Shown here: positions 43,993-53,259 of the stretch, one piece after another
Layout of the letters: the number at the start of each line of letters is the position of its first letter
Position numbering within the stretch: the stretch's first letter is position 1
DNA from: Aureimonas phyllosphaerae
GTDB lineage: Bacteria; Pseudomonadota; Alphaproteobacteria; Rhizobiales; Rhizobiaceae
Reading direction: 5' to 3'
Assembly (NCBI RefSeq): GCF_900113065.1
Contig: NZ_FOOA01000001.1
Span: 248,001 to 312,000, forward strand
Length of the DNA stretch: 64,000 nt
Made by a program: the position numbers and the translations under genes
Notes under the pieces: model-generated
Databases searched by the model: none
Seen by the model: only the letters and a program-made list of their open reading frames with translations
What the model was told of the DNA's origin: nothing

Positions 43993-45129
43993 TCAGGCCG
44001 TCGCGGGCTGACCGATCGGGCGCGCGATTCGACCACCGGTCAGCGGTTCGGGTGCGCCGGTCGTCGAGGGGAAGCTGATCGGAAGGCCGCGCAGGACGCG
44101 GACAGCGAGAAAGGCGAAACACTCCGCCTCGATCGCATCGCCCCGGAGGCCCAGCGCGTCGGCATCCACCGTCTCGGCACCGGTGCGCCTGGCAATCTCG
44201 CGCATCAGGACCGGATTGCGCCGCCCGCCGCCGCCCACCACGAGCCGCGTCGGGCGCTTCGGCAGGAGGTCCAGCGCCTTGCCGATCGCCCCGGCCGTGA
44301 AGGCGGTCAGGAGCGCCGCGCCGTCCTCCAGCGACAGGCCGTCGGCCATGCGCGCGGCGAAGTCGTTGCGGTCGAGGGATTTCGGATAGGGCTCCGCAAG
44401 GTACGGATGGTCGAGAAGCTTTGCCAACCGCTCCTCGTCGACATGGCCTGCGGCGGCGATCAGGCCGTCGCGGTCCATGTCCTGCCGGGCGCGGGCCTGC
44501 ACCCAGTCGTTGAGCGGCGCGTTGGCGGGACCCGTGTCGAAGGCGTGCATCTCGCCGTCGGCCGAGATCCAGGTGATGTTGGCGACGCCCCCGAGGTTGA
44601 GGAAGGCCGTCTCCTCGCCCGCGCCGATCCGCGCGAGAAGGGCCTTGTGGTAGATCGGCGCCAGCGGAGCGCCCTGCCCGCCGAAGGCCACGTCGCGGCT
44701 GCGGAAATCGAACACGACGGGAATGCCGAGCCGACGCGCCATCTCGTCGCCGTCGCCGAGTTGCCTCGTGTCGCCGGGGCGCTCGGGCGTCGCCGCCCGA
44801 TGCAGCACCGTCTGCCCGTGAAAGCCGACGACACCGCAATCGACGGACGGAAGTCCCTCGTCCTCGAGGAAGGCAGCCACCGCATCCGACTGCGCCGCCG
44901 TCAGCGCCTCTTCCGCCGTATCGAAGATCGCGGGCTCCGGGCCCTCGAAGTTCCAGCGGGCGGCGGCCGCCAGCGTTTCCTTCAGAAGAGGACGGATGTC
45001 CTTGGGGTAAGGGGCCAGCAACGTCGGCCCGAACTCGTGGATGGTCTCGCCGTCCGTGCAGAGCATGGCGATGTCGACATTGCCGTCGAGCACCGTCCCG
45101 GTCATCAACCCGATCGCCCACATCGACAT
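43993..45129 (-). CDS. anmK: Anhydro-N-acetylmuramic acid kinase AnmK
   Basis: The 378-residue protein has the ATP-binding start [20 protein letters not shown] (GTSMDG in E. coli), [30 protein letters not shown] and [11 protein letters not shown]. It opens and phosphorylates anhydro-MurNAc during wall recycling. ATG at 45129 has GGAGAC eight bases upstream. It is 93 bases upstream of paoA on the same strand; the linkage seems accidental. Confidence 0.93.
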   Translation of the reverse strand: MSMWAIGLMTGTVLDGNVDIAMLCTDGETIHEFGPTLLAPYPKDIRPLLKETLAAAARWNFEGPEPAIFDTAEEALTAAQSDAVAAFLEDEGLPSVDCGVVGFHGQTVLHRAATPERPGDTRQLGDGDEMARRLGIPVVFDFRSRDVAFGGQGAPLAPIYHKALLARIGAGEETAFLNLGGVANITWISADGEMHAFDTGPANAPLNDWVQARARQDMDRDGLIAAAGHVDEERLAKLLDHPYLAEPYPKSLDRNDFAARMADGLSLEDGAALLTAFTAGAIGKALDLLPKRPTRLVVGGGGRRNPVLMREIARRTGAETVDADALGLRGDAIEAECFAFLAVRVLRGLPISFPSTTGAPEPLTGGRIARPIGQPATA

Positions 45130-45236
45130 CGCATTCGTCTCCAAAGTCTGGCCGTCCGCGACTCGGACGCCGCCAAGCAAGGCTGTGGCATGCCTTGCCC
45201 GGCGCCAAGCTGACGGGCCATCCCCGATCGCGCCGG

Positions 45237-46088
45237 TCAGGTCACGATGGCGCGATCCGTCACCCGCCGCCACGCGGCTCCGTCGCTGAAGGCGAGCACC
45301 GCTCCACCAGCCGCATCCGACACCAGGATGATCTGTCCGGCGCCGGCTTCCGCTGAGGGAAGCGCCGCCTTCAGATAGGTTGCGACGCGCACCGCGCCAC
45401 CCACGTCGAGCGCGCAGACCGGCTCGGAATCGTGCGCCACCGACAGAAACCCGTCGGCTGCGCGCGCCGTCAGGATGGGTGTGAAGCTCGCGCCGTCGGT
45501 GGACAGGCGGATCGAGAACCGCTCATCGCCGAGAAGGCCGATCTCGGCGCGTCCCGAAAAGCCGGTCTGGAACAGGACGGAGGCCACACGGCCGGCCCCC
45601 TGCCGGTTGATGACCTTCCGGGCGTCGCCCGACCCGGGCGTGCGGGCGTCGAAGGTGAGAAGCTCGGCGTCGGCTGCGACGGTCAGGCGGTTCGCGTCCG
45701 TTGGCAAAGCGTTGATGCCGAGGCGGTCGATCTCGCTCGCTGCGAACGGGCCGGCGCCCCACGCCTCCCCGTCGAACAGCACGAGTGCGCGCCGGTCGGC
45801 AACATAGGCGATCTGCCCGGGCACCGGTTGCATCTCGACGAACGCGCCGTTCTCGACCATCGCCAGCGCGCCGGGTTGCATCACGCCCCAGCGCGCGCCC
45901 GTCGCGCCGGAAGGCAGGATGAAGAGATCGCCTTCCCCTGCGTCCTCCGGTTCGACGGCGAGACTGTCGCTGACGACCGCCGTCTGGACCAGCACGTCGA
46001 GAAGCCGGAAGGCGTCGTTGAGGGTCAGATGCCGCTGCGCCTGCTGAGGCATCAGCAGCGGAAGGGAAAGACGGGGAGAGGTGGACAT
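45237..46088 (-). CDS. DUF2793 protein, candidate GTA/phage tail fibre
   Basis: The 283-residue protein begins with the DUF2793 core: [57 protein letters not shown]. The rest is beta-rich with a C-terminal [18 protein letters not shown] and WRRVTD. DUF2793 proteins are phage-related; the R. capsulatus GTA tail fibre gene rcc00171 encodes one and is unlinked to the main GTA cluster. Here it lies about 27 kb from g1. Whether it is a GTA part or a leftover phage gene cannot be told from sequence. Confidence 0.85.
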   Translation of the reverse strand: MSTSPRLSLPLLMPQQAQRHLTLNDAFRLLDVLVQTAVVSDSLAVEPEDAGEGDLFILPSGATGARWGVMQPGALAMVENGAFVEMQPVPGQIAYVADRRALVLFDGEAWGAGPFAASEIDRLGINALPTDANRLTVAADAELLTFDARTPGSGDARKVINRQGAGRVASVLFQTGFSGRAEIGLLGDERFSIRLSTDGASFTPILTARAADGFLSVAHDSEPVCALDVGGAVRVATYLKAALPSAEAGAGQIILVSDAAGGAVLAFSDGAAWRRVTDRAIVT

Positions 46089-46207
46089 GGGAGGGCTCCT
46101 TGTTGGGAGCCAGCATCCTTGAGGTCGATCAGGCGCGATGGGATAAGTCGGGCGCTGATAATGTTCCCGACCCTCCCCGTCTTGGCAGTCTCAACCTCGG
46201 TCTGTAA

Positions 46208-46813
46208 TCATTCCTTGCCGAGAAACAGCGTGACCAGGGTTGCCGCATCAGGCACGCCAGACGTTGGTAGCTTTCGTGCGGTCTGAAACGCCGCCAGAGC
46301 CTTTGCAGTCGCCGGGCCGAAGGCGCCATCCGCTGCTCCCGTCAAGAAACCATCCTGTTTGAGTTGCGCCTGAACCGCCTTCAGCGTCTCGGTGCGGATG
46401 GTGACTCGCTTGTCTCCTTCACCGATTTCGCTGAGCTGCGAACTCATGGTCTGGATGCCTGATTTCATCCGGTCCACGAGCCCGGCGGTCGAACTTTCGA
46501 CCAGACTCGTCGGATTGTCCCGGCAGACGCTCACGACGAGATGGGCTAGCGTCTGATTGTCCGAGATCGGCATGACCTCGAATGCCCCGGGCGTGGTGCG
46601 GTTCGCATGGCTGATATAGCCTGCGACCCAACTTCCGAGAACGGCGACGACGGCCGGTCGTTGCGCCTCATCATCATAGGCTTTCGCGAGCGCTTCGCAC
46701 GACTGCGCGCCGAGCCCGCGCACGGAGAATTCGTTGGTCGAGGTGGCGGCCTCTGCCGTATTGACGGCTAGGAGCGTCAGGCAGGAATAGAGAAACGAGC
46801 CGAAGGGGCGCAT
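46208..46813 (-). CDS. Secreted protein with C-terminal peptidoglycan-binding domain
   Basis: The 201-residue protein has a signal peptide (MRPFGSFLYSCLTLLAVNTAE to about residue 23), an unrecognised N-terminal domain with two Cys (GAQSCEALAKAYDDE and SVCRDNP) and a PG_binding_1 domain at about 138-195 (LKAVQAQLKQDGFLTGAADG). It would act in the periplasm. It lies 110 bases downstream of the large repeat protein gene on the same strand, so a functional link with that locus is possible. ATG at 46813 chosen; GTG/TTG codons just upstream are alternatives. Confidence 0.7.
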   Translation of the reverse strand: MRPFGSFLYSCLTLLAVNTAEAATSTNEFSVRGLGAQSCEALAKAYDDEAQRPAVVAVLGSWVAGYISHANRTTPGAFEVMPISDNQTLAHLVVSVCRDNPTSLVESSTAGLVDRMKSGIQTMSSQLSEIGEGDKRVTIRTETLKAVQAQLKQDGFLTGAADGAFGPATAKALAAFQTARKLPTSGVPDAATLVTLFLGKE

Positions 46814-46923
46814 GAGGTTCACCAATCGGGTTTTGGTTGAAAACGGCGTCGGGAGGAGACCGCGAAGCCTCCTCCCAGGGTTGTAGAGAGGAAACCGCCG
46901 TTCACGCGGCGGCTTCCGGCCGA

Positions 46924-49900
46924 TCAGCGCGCGGAGCCGTAGAAGGACCCGACATTGCCGCCGATCGAGTTGATCGCGCTGTTACCCGTTGCCGAAGCCG
47001 AGATCCGGTTGCCCGTAACCGCAGCCGACAGGCCCGAGCCGAACTGCGAGTTGATCCCGATCTGCGCGCCCGTGACCGCCGACGTAACGTTGCCGCCCGC
47101 CAGATTGGTCTGCACGTTGTTGATCGCCGCGCCGCCGTAGGAACGACCGCTGCCGGAGTTGAGCGCGATGCGGTTGACCGCCTCGTTCGCAACGCCCACC
47201 GCGCCGATCGAATTGCCGCCGACCCGCTGCGAGCCGAGCGAACCCGCGCCGCCGTTCAGGCTCGTGATCCCCACCGTGGCGTTGGTCACCGTGGCAAGAT
47301 GCGCGCCGCTGTTGCCCTGCACGCTCGTGATCGCCAGCGGAGAGCTGGTGGTCCCGGCGCTCGACGCCGAGCTGATGAGGCCCGTGCCCGTCGAGTTGAA
47401 GGACGCGACGTTCAGGGCGTTGTTGGCGCTGTTGCCGCCGGACAAAGCGGTCACGGCGTTGCCGCCGACCTCGCCGCTGTTGTTCGCGGCATTGCCGTAG
47501 AGCGCGGCCACTGCGGCTCCGGTGACCGAAGAGCTCGAACCGCCGGTCGCGTTCTGTGAGTTCAGGATCGAAGCGTTGGCCAGACCCAGCGTTCCCTGCG
47601 CGGCCAGCGAGACGCTGTTCGACGCCGAGTTCGAGATGGCGGTCGAGGTCAGATCGTTGCCCGTGATCGCGAAGTTCGAATTCGCGCCGGTCCCTTCCGA
47701 CAACGCCACCGTCGCATTGGTCAGCGACGACGTCACCGAACCGGTCGCGCTCTGCGAGTTCACGGCGGCAAAGCTGGCGGTGGTCAGCGGGAGACCCGGC
47801 ACCACCGAATCCAGCCCCGCCACTGCCGCACCATTGCCCGCAAGGCCGAACGCATCGATCTGCACGGCATTGGCGGCCGTGTTGCCGATCGCCAGCGACG
47901 TCAGCGCGTTGTTGCTGAGATCGACCGAGGACAGAGACGCCGAGCCGAGAGGCGCCGTGACGCTGACATTCGAGACGGTGCTCGTCACAGCTCCGGTTTT
48001 CGTCTGGTTGCTGAGAACGGCTGCCGTTCCGTTGACCCGTTGCGCCGGCGCATCGTTCGGACCCGAGACCGCGACGACGTTGGTCGCGGTGTTGCCCCGG
48101 GCCGCGCCGCCGATCTGGTTGCCGGACAGGCTGATGTCGCTGCCCGTGATGGCCGCCGGCGCGGTGATGTACGCGCTGACGAAGTTCACGTTGGATGTGA
48201 CCGTATTACCGGACGACTGCACCGCAACCGCCGTGAGGTCGGCGTTCGAACCGGCCAGAACCAGTCCGAGTGCATTCTGGACGCCCGCCTGTACCGGTTG
48301 AACGATCCCTTGCGTTCCCAAACTGAACGTATCGAGGAAGACGCGATTGCTGGCCGCATTGCCCGTCGCCGAGGCGGTGAGCAGGTTTCCGTCCACCGCG
48401 AGCGATCCGCCGGAGACGGCGCCGCCGGCCACGATATGAGCGCTACTGTTGGCGTAGTTCGCGGCCACCGCGCCCGCGTTGGCCTGTTCGGCGCGCAGCG
48501 CCATGGTTCCGTCGAAGCCGAAGGCCTGCCCTTCCACCGCGTTCCCGGCATCGTTCACGCCGCCGAAGACGAGCGAGTCCGTCCGGTTTCCGGTGGCGGC
48601 CACGTCATAGACGTTGCCCTGAACGGCCAAGTCGGAGTTGGTGACGGCACCGAAAGCGTCGATGAAGGCCGAGCTATCGTCCTGATTGCCGTTCGCCGTG
48701 ATCGCGCCGAAGTTGACCTGTTCGGACAGGACGCCGAGGCCGGCCGAGACGGCTTGGTTGGCGTTGAACCCCTGGCCGACATTGCTGCCGGAGCCGAAGC
48801 GGAACGTGTCGACCGCCAGGCTGTTGGTCGCCGCGTTTCCGGTCGCCAGCGAAGCGACGCGATTGTCGGAGTTGGCAATCGAGCTGCCGGTGACGGCACC
48901 GTTGAGGGACGTTTCGATGTCGGTGTCGTCGAAGGACGAGGTCGCGCTGCCGGCGTTCGCCTGCGACGACAGAATGCCGTAGCTCGAGGTCAGGAACGAG
49001 GATCCGACCGGACCAAGGGCTGCGACGCCGCGTCCGTTCGCCTCGATATCGAACGCGTTCGAAACCGCGATCGAATTGGCCGCCGTGTTGCCTCCTGCCG
49101 AGGCGATCAGCTGGTTTCCGGTGGCGGTCACGGCGCCGTTGGTGACGCTGCCGACATCGATCGTTACGTCGGGGTAGGTCGCGTCCGCGAAGGTGTTGGC
49201 GAGATTCCGCTGATTGTTGAGGACGGCGGCGTTCGCGTCGACCGTGCGACCTTCGATAACGATCGTGTTGGCGGCAGCCTCGTTTCCGCTCGCAAAGGCG
49301 CCGAGCGTATTGTCGCTCGAGGTGAGCGAACCGGTGACGGCGCCCCCGAAGGTTTGAACGTTGGTCTGGTTGAGGGTTGCGGTCACGGGGGCGGCGGAGA
49401 CGGCGTTCTGGTTGTTCACGACCGCCAGATCAGCGCCCGTGGCAACGGACACCACTCCGTTCGTCGAGACCGCCGACGGCACGAGCGTCGCGGACCGCAC
49501 GTCGAGCCCGTCGATGCGGATGCCGTTGAGTTCGGACCGGTTGACCCCGGCCTCCGCCGCGATGCGATTGCTCGAATTCGTCACTGCGCCGGCAACGTTG
49601 TTGCCAGCCCGGTCGAGCACCACGTCGGAGTCTGCAACGGTGGCCCGGACAGCTGCGGTCCCCGAGGCGGACTGGTCGTTGACGACGGCCGCGTTGCCGT
49701 TCAGCACCGTGGCTCCGGTCTGCGTCAGCGGAATGGTGCCGGTGACCGCCGCGACCGTCACGGTCGGATTGAAGCGGATGAAGTTCTGCGTCGAATTGAC
49801 CTGCGAGGCCGCCTCGATCGAGTTGTCGGTAACGGCGGTCGACGACGTGGTGCCGGCCAGCGAGGTGGGACGAACGGCGATCCGGCTGTTGCTGACCGTG

Positions 49901-50619
49901 GATGTCATCGGGCTGGCGACGACGGCAGCCTGGCCGTTGGCGACCACGGCGTTGGCCGAAGCCAGGAGCGAGCCGCCGGTGGCGTTGATCGTTCCCGCCA
50001 CGGCGGGTCCGACCGGGGCGATGCCCGCGATGGCATTTGCCGACACGTTGCCGTTGGCAAAGGCGCCGATCTCGTTGTTGGTCACGGCGTTCGACGCAAC
50101 CGGGGGAAGGCTTCCGCCCCCGAGCCCGGCACCGACCTGCGCCGATGCGACGCTGGCCGAGATCGCGCCGGCCTGCAGCGACTGGCTGGAGCCGACCGCG
50201 AGACCGTCCGCCACGGCATTGAAGGCGTTGTTGGCGAGCGACGACTGGATCGTCGAGACGCCAGAGTTGCCGGTGGCCGTCGCGACCGTGCTGTTGCTGT
50301 CGACGAGCAGGTTGCCGCCCGGCTGCGTGCTGCCGATCCCGGTGCCGACCGGCGTCTCGATGCCGATCGTGGTCCCGGTCAGAAGCGGATTGCTTCCCGT
50401 GACCGGCGTTCCGGGCGCGTAGGACGCGCTGAGCGCGGCGCCGACGAGCGTCTGGGCGTTGACGATCAGCTGCGTCCCCGAGCCGACCTGCCCGACCGTG
50501 GCGAGCGCCGACGGCAAGCTGATGGTGGCGGCGTGGGCCAGGCCGACGGTCGCTCCGATCGCCACCACGCTGGACGCGCCGAGCAGCTTCAGCCGACGAT
50601 GATTGTTGTTGGTCGTCAT
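46924..50619 (-). CDS. Giant secreted repeat protein, HfaD/curli-like
   Basis: The 1231-residue protein has a signal peptide (SSVVAIGATVGLAHA, cut near residue 31) and then about 14 copies of a motif N-x-[ILV]-x(4)-[AT]-x-GN-x-[AT]-x-N-x-[ILV] (for example GNLLTASATGNAASNRVFLD, DNRVASLATGNAATNSLAVD), alternating with about 12 copies of [AG]-[VI]-L-[NS]-x-Q-x(2)-x-G (AVLSNQTKTG, SILNSQNATG). Spacing is about 85 residues. The mature chain has one Lys, no Cys and no Trp. Such Asn/Gln/Gly/Ser-rich repeats suggest an amyloid or beta-solenoid surface fibre. It lies downstream of an HfaB-type exporter and an HfaA-like protein; Caulobacter HfaD is much shorter as I recall. Name by context only. Confidence 0.72.
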   Translation of the reverse strand: MTTNNNHRRLKLLGASSVVAIGATVGLAHAATISLPSALATVGQVGSGTQLIVNAQTLVGAALSASYAPGTPVTGSNPLLTGTTIGIETPVGTGIGSTQPGGNLLVDSNSTVATATGNSGVSTIQSSLANNAFNAVADGLAVGSSQSLQAGAISASVASAQVGAGLGGGSLPPVASNAVTNNEIGAFANGNVSANAIAGIAPVGPAVAGTINATGGSLLASANAVVANGQAAVVASPMTSTVSNSRIAVRPTSLAGTTSSTAVTDNSIEAASQVNSTQNFIRFNPTVTVAAVTGTIPLTQTGATVLNGNAAVVNDQSASGTAAVRATVADSDVVLDRAGNNVAGAVTNSSNRIAAEAGVNRSELNGIRIDGLDVRSATLVPSAVSTNGVVSVATGADLAVVNNQNAVSAAPVTATLNQTNVQTFGGAVTGSLTSSDNTLGAFASGNEAAANTIVIEGRTVDANAAVLNNQRNLANTFADATYPDVTIDVGSVTNGAVTATGNQLIASAGGNTAANSIAVSNAFDIEANGRGVAALGPVGSSFLTSSYGILSSQANAGSATSSFDDTDIETSLNGAVTGSSIANSDNRVASLATGNAATNSLAVDTFRFGSGSNVGQGFNANQAVSAGLGVLSEQVNFGAITANGNQDDSSAFIDAFGAVTNSDLAVQGNVYDVAATGNRTDSLVFGGVNDAGNAVEGQAFGFDGTMALRAEQANAGAVAANYANSSAHIVAGGAVSGGSLAVDGNLLTASATGNAASNRVFLDTFSLGTQGIVQPVQAGVQNALGLVLAGSNADLTAVAVQSSGNTVTSNVNFVSAYITAPAAITGSDISLSGNQIGGAARGNTATNVVAVSGPNDAPAQRVNGTAAVLSNQTKTGAVTSTVSNVSVTAPLGSASLSSVDLSNNALTSLAIGNTAANAVQIDAFGLAGNGAAVAGLDSVVPGLPLTTASFAAVNSQSATGSVTSSLTNATVALSEGTGANSNFAITGNDLTSTAISNSASNSVSLAAQGTLGLANASILNSQNATGGSSSSVTGAAVAALYGNAANNSGEVGGNAVTALSGGNSANNALNVASFNSTGTGLISSASSAGTTSSPLAITSVQGNSGAHLATVTNATVGITSLNGGAGSLGSQRVGGNSIGAVGVANEAVNRIALNSGSGRSYGGAAINNVQTNLAGGNVTSAVTGAQIGINSQFGSGLSAAVTGNRISASATGNSAINSIGGNVGSFYGSAR

Positions 50620-50722
50620 CTCAGTCTCCGTCTCCTCCGCTCGCTTTCCAGCGATGCGTTCGGCTCCTGTTGCAGTGGGGTTTCCTGTCGGCGCCCACCT
50701 CGCCGCATGCGAAGCTTCGTGT

Positions 50723-51868
50723 TCAGTACTGACCGAAGACGCCGGGCGTCGTCGGCCGCACCTGCGCCGGGGCGCCGGGTGTTTCGAGCAGGCTCTCACG
50801 GGCGAGAGCGGCCTGTGTGCTGGGACCTGAAAGGGCCGCTGCAGGCCCCGTCGCGGCAGCGGTCGGAGACGCCAGCGTCACGGCGGGCCGCGCCGCCTGC
50901 GGCGGCGGCAGCGTGCCGGTCGTCCGCGTCACGCCGGACGAAACGGCGGCTCGGCGGACCGGAGGGGGAAGCCTCGGCGTCGGCGGCGTCTTGGAGACAA
51001 TCCGCAGATCGTCTTTCGGGCCGGTCTCGAGGCAGGCATAGGGCGAAACGTTCGTGGTCCGGGCGAGGAGTTCGATCGTCGCCGCCTCGAGCGTGGTTCG
51101 CACGCCGAACTGAAGCGGCTCCTGGTTCTTAGCCCCGAGATTGATGTCAAAGAGGTCGCTGCCGAAGAAGCGGAAGATACCGAACCCGACCTCGTAACCC
51201 GTAATCTGCTTGGACATCGACACTGTGTGGCTCACCACAAGCGTTTCCGTGGAGACGATCCGCAGATCGACGGCGATGTTGAGCGTGTAGACCCGCGCCT
51301 TCGGCCCGACCAGGTTGACGTTGGCTTCCACCCCGCCGGAACTGATGTTGTAGTTCAGCTCGGTGATGCCGCCGATGATGAAGTAGTCGGAGGCCCGGAT
51401 CGAGCCGCCGAAATAGGGTTTGTAGGGTACGAGAGCTCCATTCGGCCCGAGGGGATACTGCTGTCCATCGCCGAGCTGGCGACGATCGAGATAGATCAAC
51501 TCGGCTTCGGCGACGCGCGTGTCGAACCGCTCGTGGAGCGTCACTGCGTCATTCATCTTGCCGATGGCCGAATACACCATCAACGCGCCGCCCTGCGTGA
51601 TCGCGGCGCCCTCGTTCTGGTTGTACTTGCCGGTGTAATCCTTGATGTCTCCAACGGCGACACCAAGCTTTCGTCGGCTCGACGAGCGGATTTCATCGCC
51701 CAGACACGCCAGCGCTTCATTGTATGGCGTGACGTTGGATCGTACGGCTGGGCCAACGACGACTGGCGCCTCCCCCGGCGCGATCTGCTCGTGCTGTACG
51801 CTCGCGCAGTTCGACAACGTCAGTGCGGCAGAGACGAGAGCCGCAAACCTGAACTTACCCGAAATCAT
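50723..51868 (-). CDS. hfaB: HfaB / CsgG-family outer-membrane export lipoprotein
   Basis: The 381-residue protein has a lipoprotein-type signal with Cys21 in TLSNCASVQ (an atypical lipobox), then a CsgG fold region: KLGVAVGDIKDYTGKYNQNE, GGALMVYSAIGKMNDAVTLH, YFIIGGITELNYNISSGGVE, NIAVDLRIVSTETLVVSHTV. A Pro/Ala-rich tail of about 90 residues follows. Curli exporter CsgG forms a nonameric outer-membrane pore; HfaB is its homologue that exports holdfast anchor proteins in Caulobacter. Context here is matching: repeat proteins on both sides. GAGGGAAACG precedes the ATG at 51868. Confidence 0.85.
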   Translation of the reverse strand: MISGKFRFAALVSAALTLSNCASVQHEQIAPGEAPVVVGPAVRSNVTPYNEALACLGDEIRSSSRRKLGVAVGDIKDYTGKYNQNEGAAITQGGALMVYSAIGKMNDAVTLHERFDTRVAEAELIYLDRRQLGDGQQYPLGPNGALVPYKPYFGGSIRASDYFIIGGITELNYNISSGGVEANVNLVGPKARVYTLNIAVDLRIVSTETLVVSHTVSMSKQITGYEVGFGIFRFFGSDLFDINLGAKNQEPLQFGVRTTLEAATIELLARTTNVSPYACLETGPKDDLRIVSKTPPTPRLPPPVRRAAVSSGVTRTTGTLPPPQAARPAVTLASPTAAATGPAAALSGPSTQAALARESLLETPGAPAQVRPTTPGVFGQY

Positions 51869-51919
51869 TCGTTTCCCTCGTGGTGCCGGCACAGCGCGCG
51901 AGACCAATTCCCTGCCGTT

Positions 51920-52540
51920 TCAGTTCAGTGCGCCGCCGGCGCCACCGAAGGAGCAGGCTTCGCTCCCCGCAACGCTCGCCTGCTGATTGCCACCATTGGC
52001 CTGCTGATTGTTGAGGGCCTGCCATGTGCGCCCGCCGTTCGCCGCGATCACCCCGCCGCCGGCCCCGACCGCCGAGTTGGCAACGCCCGAGGTCTGACTT
52101 CCCGAATTCTGCTGGCCATTATTGAGGGTGCTTCCCGGCACGCCGCCCGTGTTCGAAGCCGCGTTGCCGGTAGCGCCCGAGGAGATCCCAGCCTCGTTTC
52201 GGGTATCGGGAGACGAGGATCGGGCGGACTGACCGTTATCGGCGGCATTGCCCGTTGCACTCGACGAAACCTGGCAATTGAACTGGCGGTCGATATTCGT
52301 CGTGCTGTAGACGTTCGTGTTCGGATTGAAGCTGTCGAAGTATCCGCCCCGTTTTCTTTCAATCAGATCGAGGTTCACCGAGAGGTTCGCTCGGTCAGCG
52401 CTCGTCCGAAACTGCCAGGGACCGCTCTCACCGTAGCCTTTCGCCATCGAGGGGGTCGCTATGATGACAAAAAGGTGAGCTACCAGAATTATCTGCCGAC
52501 CCCTTGGAACATCCAACATTTTTGTAAGTTCTACGGACAT
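51920..52540 (-). CDS. Small secreted repeat protein, HfaA-like
   Basis: The 206-residue protein has a signal sequence ending TPSMA-KGYG (about residue 34), a mature region with FNPNTNVYSTTNIDRQFNCQ, two copies of [SG]ATGNAA[DS]N and two of LNN-x-Q-x-N-x-G, ending EACSFGGAGGALN. The motifs are the same as in the giant repeat protein, and two Cys may form a disulfide. Position before hfaB and export signal fit HfaA. GGAG lies seven bases before the ATG at 52540, and a perfect 12-base palindrome lies just upstream. Confidence 0.7.
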   Translation of the reverse strand: MSVELTKMLDVPRGRQIILVAHLFVIIATPSMAKGYGESGPWQFRTSADRANLSVNLDLIERKRGGYFDSFNPNTNVYSTTNIDRQFNCQVSSSATGNAADNGQSARSSSPDTRNEAGISSGATGNAASNTGGVPGSTLNNGQQNSGSQTSGVANSAVGAGGGVIAANGGRTWQALNNQQANGGNQQASVAGSEACSFGGAGGALN

Positions 52541-53259
52541 CGGGATGCTCCATAATCGGTACCGATCAGATAGATGAGCGCCAGACATCGATCCCGCGCC
52601 ATTGCAGGCGGGCGAAAGAAAGCTCTTGTTCTGACTGCTCGTGCCGTACATCCGAATTCGAAAACCATTCGGGGCGTACGGGCCTGCTTCTACGAACGAT
52701 GATGCTCGTCGGTCTTCCGCGCGTTCCGGGGAACGTTAGCGACGTCAGCCGAGCTCAGCGTCCACGCCATAGGCCACAACCTATCGACGAATTGCAACTT
52801 ATAAGTGCAATCAGGCCGCACTAATCCTCGGTGATCATCGCGGGTGTTGCCGTTGGGGAACACGAACGGCTCTGGTCTCGCGGCCCGCGAGATCCGAGAG
52901 CCGGCAAAGAGGTCGGCAATCGCCGCTTCACAAGTGATGCTGCCCAGACGAGATCGGCCCGAAATGGGGCCGATTGGATTGAGACAGGACCGTTTGTTTG
53001 GAGGTCTGCCGTGCCTCGACATCCAACGAATGATACCGTCACGAGGGCATGCAGTTTGACTGCGTTTGACTGCTCATTCCCGGGGTGTCTGCAGCCTATC
53101 GACCGATGTCTGAGGCCGCCCTCGACGACTGCGACCCTCTCCGGTGCCCCCTGGCTTCAGCGGTCATCCGTTTTATTCGGCTCGAAGTTACGGACCACGA
53201 CCCGGCCCGCAGTGTGACGCTTCAGATCGGCGAGGGCGTTTGTTCAGGGCGCGAACGGC
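52541..53259. promoter_or_regulatory. 719-base region upstream of the hfa-like genes
   Basis: No convincing gene is seen; short frames on both strands lack ribosome-binding sites and family resemblance. GC is lower than in flanking genes. Notable are a perfect palindrome ATCGGTACCGAT at 52555-52566, 15 bases before the hfaA-like start, and a near-perfect 19-base palindrome TTGCAACTTATAAGTGCAA at 52792-52810. Both are candidates for regulator binding sites. The segment 52830-53200 could hide a small RNA or decayed gene. Confidence 0.45.

Noticed and set aside
46813-46924. Secreted peptidoglycan-binding protein as part of the hfa-like operon
   Set aside because: It is on the same strand 110 bases downstream, but no coupling, shared motif or known Hfa role supports it; noted only as possible in its entry.
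46924-50619. CRISPR-like or satellite repeats
   Set aside because: The periodicity is at protein level with diverged codons. No constant DNA repeat and spacer pattern exists and there are no cas genes.
48040-51132. Long plus-strand open frame (about 1030 codons) opposite the giant repeat gene
   Set aside because: High GC and the low-complexity repeats keep the opposite strand free of stops. It crosses gene boundaries, lacks a ribosome-binding site and resembles no family.
52690-53022. 110-codon minus-strand frame upstream of the hfa-like genes
   Set aside because: Composition resembles translated noncoding DNA; there is no ribosome-binding site and competing frames exist on the other strand.
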